DNA from: Flavobacteriales bacterium UBA5871
GTDB lineage: Bacteria; Bacteroidota; Bacteroidia; Flavobacteriales_D; Crocinitomicaceae
Reading direction: 5' to 3'
DNA: 19,798 nt
NCBI GenBank assembly: GCA_002432085.1
Contig: DJFN01000158.1
Span: 18,961 to 38,758 of the forward strand
Below are positions 13,946 through 19,798 of the stretch, piece after piece. A program made the position numbers and the translations under genes. The number at the start of each line of letters is the position of its first letter. Positions within the stretch are counted from its first letter, which is position 1. A model generated the notes under the pieces. It was not told the origin of the DNA, did no database searches, and saw nothing but the letters and a program-made list of their open reading frames with translations.

Positions 13946-14938
13946 ATGAAAGCAAAACGTACTTCACTTGCCGACATCGCCGAAAGCCTTAACATCTCCA
14001 AATCAACCGTTTCGTTTGTATTGAACGGAAAGGGGAAACAGTTCAACATCAGCGAGACGACCCAAAAGCTCATTCTCGCCAAGGCAAAAGAGCTGAACTA
14101 CGTGCCGAATTTCTACGCCAAAAGCCTGCGTGAAGGCAAAACGCAGACAATCGGGCTGGTACTTGCCGATATTTCGAATCCGTTCTATTCCGAGCTCTGT
14201 AAAGTGATACAGGAAAGCCTCTACGAACAAGGCTATAGCCTGTTCATTGTGAGCACGAACGACGATCCGGACATCGAAAAGAAATTGCTGCGCGATCTCA
14301 TTCTGCGTTCCGTGGATGCGCTGATCATCGCGCCGTGCAATCCCGTTCCCGAATTGAAGCCTATTCTCGACGACACGCCGATTCCGGTGATCTTCATGGA
14401 CCGTATCGCGGATGACAACGGTGATTTTGTGGGCGTGGACAATGCCCGGGAAGCCGGGAAGCTGATGGATTGCTTCGCCAAAAAACCGAAGAAAGTCGGG
14501 ATTATTCATCCGGCAGCCGCTAACGTAATGACCGTCAGACTGCGCATCGCCGGGGCAAAAAGTGCTTGCGAAGAACGGAATCTTCCGTACGATCTGGTGA
14601 GTTTTTCCGACGATGCCGCACAGGCAGATAAGCAAATCCAGGAACTGCTGAAAGACGGTGTCGATTCACTCGTGCTGCTCAACAGCAAAGTAGCGTTGTC
14701 TACACTTGCGTCGCTGAAACGACTGAACGTCAAATTGCCTGAACAGCTGCGTGTGATCTCTTTCGAGGACAGTGAAGCATTTGCTTACTTCACGCCGCCG
14801 ATTACAGCATTGCAGCAGCCTACGGACCAGATCGGAAAAGAAACCGTTGTGCGTTTGCTGGAGCGTTTGCGCGAGCCGACCGAGCAACGCAAGCACCGCA
14901 TGATGGATTGTATGCTCGTGGAGCGCGCTTCGCATTGA
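13946..14938 (+). CDS. LacI-family transcriptional regulator
   Basis: 330 residues. The N-terminal LacI helix-turn-helix is clear: TSLADIAESLNISKSTVSFVLNGKGKQFNISETTQKLI (6-43), then the hinge NFYAKSLREGKTQTIGLV. The rest is a periplasmic-binding-protein-like effector domain: LADISNPFYSELCKVIQESLYEQGYSLFIVSTNDD, VDALIIAPCNP, IPVIFMDRIADDNGDFVGVDN, and RVISFEDSEAFAYFTPPITALQQPTDQIGKE, all typical positions of the LacI/GalR fold. A sugar or sugar phosphate is the usual effector. No sugar transporter or catabolic gene is adjacent, so its targets are distant or it acts within this operon. It follows nadK by 20 bp, and its stop abuts the stop of the convergent gene (TGATCA, 14936-14941). Confidence 0.95.
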   Translation: MKAKRTSLADIAESLNISKSTVSFVLNGKGKQFNISETTQKLILAKAKELNYVPNFYAKSLREGKTQTIGLVLADISNPFYSELCKVIQESLYEQGYSLFIVSTNDDPDIEKKLLRDLILRSVDALIIAPCNPVPELKPILDDTPIPVIFMDRIADDNGDFVGVDNAREAGKLMDCFAKKPKKVGIIHPAAANVMTVRLRIAGAKSACEERNLPYDLVSFSDDAAQADKQIQELLKDGVDSLVLLNSKVALSTLASLKRLNVKLPEQLRVISFEDSEAFAYFTPPITALQQPTDQIGKETVVRLLERLREPTEQRKHRMMDCMLVERASH

Positions 14939-15490
14939 TCAGAACTGAACTTTCAGATACGGACTGAGTGCTCCAAGGCCTTTGAGCCAGTAATTGCGCT
15001 GGTAAACTTCGTCCATTCCGGGATTATCGTAATAGCCGAAACCAATCGGGAAATGAACGCCAAAGCTCAGGATCAAACGATCGTTTGTCCAGCCGATCTC
15101 GCCTCTGGGAAACGCAGCGATGCCGACATTGTACCAGTGATACGGTTCGCTGAATTGTTCATAAGCAAGGTACATCCCGGCATTTAATCCCAGGCACGAA
15201 TAAAAATGTCCTTTGTTCCATTCCCGGAATTTGCCGATCGAGAGCGTGTGGTAATCGTAGCTATAAGTGCTGAAGGAACCCGTTCTTGTAAAGTGGTAAG
15301 CGTAATTCGTATACCAGCCCGGTTTTTTCGCGGAACGACTTAATCCCGCATTTGCATGAAGCACTTCGCCGATAAAAAACTGGCTTGGAGAATAGCCGGC
15401 CGAAAATTCCAGCCGTAGCTCCCGTTCGTTTTCCTGGGAAAACCCGAAGCATATCGGCAGCAGAAAAAGCAGGCAGGTCAGTCGTTTCAT
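14939..15490 (-). CDS. Exported protein, probable small outer-membrane beta-barrel
   Basis: 183 residues from the ATG at 15490, chosen because it begins a clear signal peptide (MKRLTCLLFLLPICFGFSQE). The mature chain is rich in Tyr, Phe, Gly and alternating patterns: RLEFSAGYSPSQFFIGEV, WYTNYAYHF, DYHTLSIGKFREW, HFYSCLGLNAGMYLAY, HWYNVGIAAFPRGEIGW, RLILSFGVHFPIGFGY, and it ends in a C-terminal Phe (LSPYLKVQF). Amphipathic strands and a terminal aromatic residue suggest an eight-strand barrel or a related outer-membrane protein. I do not recognise the family, and no function is assigned. It is divergent from the ABC exporter gene with 179 bp between starts; that gap contains a perfect 9-bp inverted repeat. 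Confidence 0.75.
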   Translation of the reverse strand: MKRLTCLLFLLPICFGFSQENERELRLEFSAGYSPSQFFIGEVLHANAGLSRSAKKPGWYTNYAYHFTRTGSFSTYSYDYHTLSIGKFREWNKGHFYSCLGLNAGMYLAYEQFSEPYHWYNVGIAAFPRGEIGWTNDRLILSFGVHFPIGFGYYDNPGMDEVYQRNYWLKGLGALSPYLKVQF

Positions 15491-15548
15491 GTAACGAAGC
15501 GTTTGAATCAAATATAACGACAATTTGAAATGCTGTGTTCAAACAACT

Positions 15549-15569
15549 TTAAATACATTTTGTATTTAA
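15549..15569. promoter_or_regulatory. 21-bp palindrome in the ABC exporter/barrel divergent region
   Basis: TTAAATACA (15549-15557) and TGTATTTAA (15561-15569) are perfect complements around TTT. It lies in the shared upstream region of two divergent genes, 18 bp before the exporter -7 box, and overlaps the only TTTG that could serve as a -33 element. An operator is more likely than a terminator because no gene ends here. Confidence 0.45.
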
Positions 15570-15587
15570 TACTATGGTGACTATTAT

Positions 15588-15595
15588 TATCTTTG
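15588..15595 (+). promoter_or_regulatory. -7 promoter box TATCTTTG of the ABC exporter gene
   Basis: TATCTTTG matches TAnnTTTG exactly and predicts a leader of about 70 nt to the ATG at 15670. The nearest TTTG upstream (15559-15562) is 25 bp away, a little long for a -33 element. Confidence 0.5.
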
Positions 15596-15669
15596 TCGCC
15601 ACCGGGATCAAACAACTCCAATTTCATTAACGCAACTATTCGAATTCCGGAAGAAACAAAACTTACCAT

Positions 15670-17430
15670 ATGAAAATACTGTTATCCTATCTCAAACGCT
15701 ATAAATACCTCGTTGTACTTTCCCTTTTCCTGGCAGCTGTCAACCAGGTGTTTTCCCTGCTCGATCCATATATTTTCGGGCAGATTATGGACAAATTCCT
15801 GACGCGCCCGCACGATTACGACCAGGATGCTTATGTAAGCGGTGTGCTGATGCTGATCGCAGCAGCTGTCGGCGTGGCCATGGTGAGCCGGATCGCCAAA
15901 GCTTTCCAGGATTACTGCATGAACCTCGTGATCCAGAAGCTGGGCGCCGATCTTTACACCGACGGACTCAAGCACACGCTCCAGATTCCTTTCCAGGAAT
16001 TCGAAGATCGCCGAAGCGGTGAAACACTGAACGTTTTACAGAAAGTGCGCACCGATACCGAGCGCTTCATCATGAGCTTCGTGAACATCCTGTTTATGAC
16101 CTTCATCGGTTTGGTCGTCGTGACCGTTTATACGATCAGCATCAACGCGTGGCTCATCCTGATTTACCTGATTTCAGCAACATTGCTGGCTTTGACGGTG
16201 AGCTACCTTTCGCGCCGCATTAAAAAAGTGCAGACGACCATCGTAAAAGAAACGAAAGACCTGGCCGGAAGCACAACAGAAAGTCTTCGCAACGTAGAGC
16301 TGATCAAGAGTCTCGGCCTCACGGACCAGGAAACGACACGTCTGAACGAAACGACGCGCAAGATCCTCAAGCTGGAGCTGAAAAAGGTGAAAGACATCCG
16401 CAGTATCAGCTTTATACAGGGAACGCTGGTGAATTTCACCCGCCAGTCGATCATGTTCCTGCTCTATTATTTGCTTTTCCGCGATGTTCTGACACTCGGA
16501 CAGATCAGCATTCTGCAATTTTATTCCTTCTTCATCTTCGGACCGCTGCAGGAGATCGGGAACGTGCTCATCAGCTATCGTGAGACGCAGGCTTCGATGG
16601 AAAACTTCCAGCGCATTATTCAAACGAAAGTAGAAGAACGTCCTGCCGCGCCTGCAACATTGAACGCCATCGATGAATTGCGTTTCGACCACGTTTTCTT
16701 TCGTCACAAAACCGCGAATTACGACGCGTTATCGGATATTTCCTTCCACGTAACGAAAGGCGAAACGGTAGCTTTCGTCGGGCCGAGTGGCTCGGGAAAA
16801 AGTACGTTGGTAAAGCTGCTCGTCGGTTTATACACGCCGCATAAGGGCGATGTGTTCTACAACGGTTTGAGCGCAACGGCCATCGACAAGAACGAATTGC
16901 AGCAGCAGCTCGGATTTGTCACACAAGACACACAGCTCTTTGCCGGAACGATCCGTGAGAACCTCTTGTTCGTGAAGCCGAATGCTACGAACGAAGAGAT
17001 CATGGAAGCCTTGAACAAAGCATCCTGTCAAAACTTGTTGGCTCGTAGCGAGCAAGGCATCGAGACCGTGATCGGTGAAGGAGGAATGAAGCTCAGCGGT
17101 GGTGAAAAACAGCGTTTATCGATCGCACGCGCGTTGCTGCGTCATCCGAGACTGATGGTCTTCGACGAAGCGACTTCGGCACTGGATTCGATTACGGAAG
17201 AAGCGATTTCTTCGACCATTCGTACGATTACGGAGAAGAAAGATCACATTACTGTTCTGATTGCGCACCGTTTGTCGACCATTATGCATGCCGATCGCAT
17301 TTTCGTACTGGAAAAAGGCGAAATCATCGAAACCGGAAAGCACGAAGAGCTGCTCAATGAAAAAGGATTGTACTACGCGATGTGGCGCCAGCAGATTGGA
17401 GAACGCCGCGAGACAGTAGCCAATGCTTGA
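15670..17430 (+). CDS. ABC exporter, fused membrane and ATPase domains (MsbA-like half-transporter)
   Basis: 586 residues. Residues 1-310 form a six-helix exporter membrane domain, starting at YLKRYKYLVVLSLFLAAVNQVFSLLDPYIFG, with coupling-helix regions such as FEDRRSGETLNVLQKVRTDTERF. The nucleotide-binding domain has Walker A GPSGSGKST (371-379), Q-loop region FVTQDTQLFAGTIREN, signature LSGGEKQR (475-482), Walker B LMVFDE (495-500) with the catalytic Glu at 500, D-loop SALDS and the H-loop His at 533 (IAHRLST). All catalytic residues are intact. It should work as a homodimer in the inner membrane, exporting a lipid or hydrophobic compound; the substrate cannot be told. It has its own -7 promoter box and a palindrome upstream, and is followed by tandem heptad repeats. 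Confidence 0.95.
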   Translation: MKILLSYLKRYKYLVVLSLFLAAVNQVFSLLDPYIFGQIMDKFLTRPHDYDQDAYVSGVLMLIAAAVGVAMVSRIAKAFQDYCMNLVIQKLGADLYTDGLKHTLQIPFQEFEDRRSGETLNVLQKVRTDTERFIMSFVNILFMTFIGLVVVTVYTISINAWLILIYLISATLLALTVSYLSRRIKKVQTTIVKETKDLAGSTTESLRNVELIKSLGLTDQETTRLNETTRKILKLELKKVKDIRSISFIQGTLVNFTRQSIMFLLYYLLFRDVLTLGQISILQFYSFFIFGPLQEIGNVLISYRETQASMENFQRIIQTKVEERPAAPATLNAIDELRFDHVFFRHKTANYDALSDISFHVTKGETVAFVGPSGSGKSTLVKLLVGLYTPHKGDVFYNGLSATAIDKNELQQQLGFVTQDTQLFAGTIRENLLFVKPNATNEEIMEALNKASCQNLLARSEQGIETVIGEGGMKLSGGEKQRLSIARALLRHPRLMVFDEATSALDSITEEAISSTIRTITEKKDHITVLIAHRLSTIMHADRIFVLEKGEIIETGKHEELLNEKGLYYAMWRQQIGERRETVANA

Positions 17431-17486
17431 TAGTTGGAAGTTTGAAGTTTGAAGTTAGAAGTTGGAAGTTTGTGCAACTACCAACT
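17431..17486. repeat. Tandem AAGTTTG-type heptad repeats with hairpin
   Basis: Six consecutive 7-mers starting at 17431 are variants of AAGTTTG (TAGTTGG, AAGTTTG twice, AAGTTAG, AAGTTGG, AAGTTTG), ending at 17472. The following bases contain the complement, so AGTTGG (17460-17465) pairs with CCAACT (17481-17486), and AGTT (17467-17470) with AACT (17476-17479). It fills the gap between two convergent genes and starts right after the ABC stop. It may end transcription from both sides, although there is no U-tract. Confidence 0.8.
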
Positions 17487-17503
17487 GCTTTAAACTCAAA
17501 CGA

Positions 17504-18898
17504 TCATTTCTGATGCGCTGCTTCGAGCAGATCGAGAATGGTTTTCACCGGGCTGAAGGTACTGCTTGGAATTTCCACGAACACGCTGTTCCAGTGCGCC
17601 ATGCTGCCGTTCCATAAGCCCGGAAGCTCGGTGAAACGGATTTCCTTACCGCGGTAGTTCTTATTGACGATGAAATATTTCTCGTTGTCGCGGTAACGCA
17701 GAAAATCCACTTTCTCGCCGGAATGCAGCTTGCCTGCGCAAACCATCATCACCGGGTTGAAATGCGTTGACTGGATCATCAGGCGATACTGATCGGCGCT
17801 TGTACCGATCTGTGCTTTTTCGACGATCTGTTTGGAAATGCCATTGCTTTCACGAATCCAGAACGGACCTCCGCCCGGCTGTCCTTCGTTGCGCACCATT
17901 CCGCAAACACGCAAAGGTCGTTTCAGCATGCCGATCAGCTCATCGAGCGGTTTCTGCAATTCTTCTTCGTGAAAAAGCTGGTAACGATCGTTCAATTCGA
18001 TGATCTGCTCACGGGAAGGAAGATCGATCAGCTTCGTGATTTCTTCCTGTACTTTCACCAGCAAGCCGCCCAGCAATTGCTGCGTTTCGATGGCTTCACC
18101 CGCATGATTGAGGTGCTGTACGTTATCGATGTTCTTGATGAAGATCATGTCAGCGTCGACCGCATTCAGGTTTTCGAGCAATGCTCCGTGTCCGGCCGGA
18201 CGTTTCAGCGGCTCGCCGTTTTCGCAAAGCGCTGTTTCGCCTCCAGGCGTGAATGCAAACGCATCCGTTTCGGGGTTTTGAACGCTGAATGTGATATCGA
18301 GCTTCTTGCCCGTCATGCCTTCCATATGTTCAAGGCGTCTCTCGATCAATGAGCGGAAAGCCTTGCGGATCGTGAAATGAAAGCTGCATTCGTTGTTGCA
18401 AACCGACAGTCCTTGCAGAATATGCTCGTGGAACGGATTCAGCAGGAAAGGTCCGTGCTTATGGAAAGCGATCAGTCCTTTCGGCAGATGCGCGAGTCCC
18501 ATCACGTTATCGTTCAGAATATACGCCACGAATGCATCGATATCCATCGTACGGCCCGTCAATTGGCGCTGCACTTCGATCGGAAACTGGTGAAAGAACG
18601 CGAAATCTTCCACGTGATTGAGGAAACGCTCTACTTGTCCGCGGTTTTCTTCCGTTGGATTATCGATGAAATTGAACAGGAACTCGAACATGCGCGAGCC
18701 CGATCCGGAAGCAGGAATAAAAAACGCTTTGGTCTGCGTGCTGTGCAGGAATAAATCCTGTAAGCGGCTTGCTTCTTCAGCTGGAAGCGCGATAATGCCT
18801 TCTCCGAGCTTGCAGGGCGCGTTCAGATGGACTTCCGGCTGAGCATGGGTAATACGATAGTATTGTTCTTCAAAAGTAGTGCTTGAAATGGACTGCAT
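17504..18898 (-). CDS. DUF4301 protein, nucleotidyltransferase-like
   Basis: 464 residues of the DUF4301 family. Several segments resemble UDP-sugar pyrophosphorylases: a glycine-rich loop FFIPASGSGSRMFEFL (59-74), KGLIAFH (140-146) as possible sugar-phosphate contact, RPAGHGALLENLNAVDADMI (233-252) and FIKNIDNV (253-260), which recalls the N-x-D motif region of UDP-GlcNAc pyrophosphorylases. The last third (CGMVRNEGQPGGGPFWIRES, STHFNPVMMVC, FLRYRDNEKYFIVNKNYRGKEI) is family-specific. I infer a cytoplasmic nucleotidyl-transfer role on a sugar; no substrate is known to me. It diverges from the methyltransferase gene with only 31 bp between start codons, so their promoters must overlap. Confidence 0.85.
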   Translation of the reverse strand: MQSISSTTFEEQYYRITHAQPEVHLNAPCKLGEGIIALPAEEASRLQDLFLHSTQTKAFFIPASGSGSRMFEFLFNFIDNPTEENRGQVERFLNHVEDFAFFHQFPIEVQRQLTGRTMDIDAFVAYILNDNVMGLAHLPKGLIAFHKHGPFLLNPFHEHILQGLSVCNNECSFHFTIRKAFRSLIERRLEHMEGMTGKKLDITFSVQNPETDAFAFTPGGETALCENGEPLKRPAGHGALLENLNAVDADMIFIKNIDNVQHLNHAGEAIETQQLLGGLLVKVQEEITKLIDLPSREQIIELNDRYQLFHEEELQKPLDELIGMLKRPLRVCGMVRNEGQPGGGPFWIRESNGISKQIVEKAQIGTSADQYRLMIQSTHFNPVMMVCAGKLHSGEKVDFLRYRDNEKYFIVNKNYRGKEIRFTELPGLWNGSMAHWNSVFVEIPSSTFSPVKTILDLLEAAHQK

Positions 18899-18929
18899 TC
18901 GTTCGTAGCGTTTTTTGTTTCTTTGTACT

Positions 18930-19721
18930 ATGCAAAACGGTCGTTCATACCGCTCCTATTTTGTTCGTTCCAAAGGTCGGCATGGTGTACATTCGCCTTT
19001 TGTATTCCAATTGGCCGACACCTGTCTAACGGCAAAGGTTGACAAAAATTTTAAGACAGAACGAAAAAAGTGGTTCAGGCAGCTCACGCACGATCGCCAT
19101 CTGTTTTCGATCGTCGACCTCGGAGCAGGCTCGAAAAAGCTTACACAGCAGCGTTCCGTTAGCAAGCTCCTGAAATCCAGTTCCAGTCGCGGAGTCTATG
19201 GCGATGTGCTTTACCAGCTCGCCCGTTTTTACCGTCCTGAAACCGTTCTCGAGCTGGGAACTTCGTTGGGCGTCGGAACGATTCATCTGAAAAAAGGCCA
19301 TCCGTCGGCTCACATTATCACGGTCGAAGGCTGTTCGGAAACACAGCGCCGGGCTTTACAATCGCTCGATCATTGGAATCTCGATGGTGTTACAACGATT
19401 TGTGCACCGTTTGACGAATTCCTCCAATTGCCTGCTTCGATTCGCTACGACCTGGTTTTCATCGACGGAAACCACGACGGAAAAGCGACACTGTATTACC
19501 TGGAATCCTTGCTGAAACAGGTACACAACGAGACGCTGTTCATTTTCGACGATATCCGCTGGAGCGACGATATGTGGCAGGCATGGCAACAAATCGTTTC
19601 AGACGAGCGCTTTCACGTAACCATCGACCTCGGAAGAATGGGACTGGTCTGGCAGCGAACCCAGCAAACAAAAGAACACTTTACACTAAGACCGAAGATC
19701 TGGAAAACGAAGTGGTTTTAG
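18930..19721 (+). CDS. Class I SAM-dependent methyltransferase
   Basis: 263 residues from the ATG at 18930; the in-frame TTG at 18915 is rejected as it lies in a promoter-like stretch (TTTCTTTG ending 4 nt before the ATG). Class I features are visible: SAM-binding motif I VLELGTSLGVGT (106-117), an acidic residue after strand 2 (ITVEGC, 130-135), and motif IV-like YDLVFIDGNHDGKAT (173-187) followed by FIFDDIRWSDDM (204-215). N-terminal HGVHSPFVF (18-26) and DLGAGSK (63-69) are extra blocks shared by related Bacteroidota proteins. It resembles O-methyltransferase-like family members, but the substrate cannot be identified. It is cytoplasmic and transcribed away from the DUF4301 gene. Confidence 0.88.
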   Translation: MQNGRSYRSYFVRSKGRHGVHSPFVFQLADTCLTAKVDKNFKTERKKWFRQLTHDRHLFSIVDLGAGSKKLTQQRSVSKLLKSSSSRGVYGDVLYQLARFYRPETVLELGTSLGVGTIHLKKGHPSAHIITVEGCSETQRRALQSLDHWNLDGVTTICAPFDEFLQLPASIRYDLVFIDGNHDGKATLYYLESLLKQVHNETLFIFDDIRWSDDMWQAWQQIVSDERFHVTIDLGRMGLVWQRTQQTKEHFTLRPKIWKTKWF

Positions 19722-19728
19722 AAACACC

Positions 19729-19798
19729 TCCTCCTTTGAGGGAGGATTGAGGAGGGTGGCTACCGGGTGGATGCTATCCTCCCCCTTTTATCCCCCTC
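19729..19798. repeat. Purine/pyrimidine-rich inverted repeat downstream of the methyltransferase
   Basis: TCCTCC (19729-19734) pairs with GGAGGA (19741-19746). The G-rich run GGAGGATTGAGGAGGGTGG (19741-19759) is mirrored by a C-rich run ending at the window edge (ATCCTCCCCCTTTTATCCCCC), giving an imperfect inverted repeat of about 20 bp per arm. The repeat continues beyond the window. It begins 8 bp after the methyltransferase stop and may act as its transcript end. Confidence 0.65.

Noticed and set aside
14003..14635. Minus-strand frame of 210 codons opposite the LacI gene
   Set aside because: The plus-strand LacI protein is unmistakable; the antisense translation is His/Phe/Arg-rich without domain signs.
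17431..17503. Classical rho-independent terminator between the ABC exporter and DUF4301 genes
   Set aside because: A hairpin exists but neither strand has a U-tract after it, so it is recorded as a repeat only.

Overview
The window looks like a chromosomal segment from a member of the Bacteroidota, probably a Flavobacteriia-like lineage; genus is not decidable from sequence alone. The clues are starts without Shine-Dalgarno sequences, several TAnnTTTG-type -7 promoter boxes, a YfhO-family membrane protein, a DUF4301 protein, a CBS/ACT protein next to NAD kinase and divergent from pdxJ, and the tandem intergenic repeats common in that phylum. No rRNA, tRNA, CRISPR array, prophage or transposase gene was seen.

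Layout. Bases 1-3449 (minus strand) hold a large YfhO-family polytopic protein followed by the 5' part of a CapD-like nucleotide-sugar dehydratase/epimerase that runs off the left edge; both point to surface glycan synthesis. Bases 3611-5172 (plus) hold a PIG-L/LmbE zinc deacetylase and, 2 bp later, an LpxD-like left-handed beta-helix acyltransferase: a possible deacetylate-then-reacylate pair. After a short cluster of inverted 9-mers come three tandem, translationally coupled genes (5308-8236) for secreted proteins of one uncharacterised family built around a KPVIYLYPE motif. Tail-to-tail with them lie a hotdog-fold thioesterase and a TetR regulator (8233-9375, minus); the same 14-bp palindrome sits upstream of both, so it is the likely TetR operator. 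A beta-helix lipoprotein gene (9512-10912, minus) follows.

Between that gene and pdxJ lies the most unusual object of the window: a 568-bp AT-rich unit (11019-11586) bounded by perfect 22-bp inverted repeats, with matching subterminal hairpins, carrying only a GxxExxY-family PD-(D/E)XK nuclease-like gene. It looks like a small non-autonomous or self-mobilising element.

The right part is housekeeping and accessory: pdxJ (vitamin B6, minus), divergent CBS-CBS-ACT protein, nadK and a LacI-type regulator (plus), a secreted probable beta-barrel protein (minus), a fused ABC exporter (plus), a DUF4301 protein (minus) and, divergent from it, a class I SAM methyltransferase (plus). Tandem heptad repeats separate the convergent ABC exporter and DUF4301 genes, and a G-rich/C-rich inverted repeat begins right after the methyltransferase and runs off the right edge.

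Most start codons given here are the first ATG consistent with signal peptide, domain start or promoter position; in several cases the open frame extends further upstream only through a TTG codon, which I judged unlikely.
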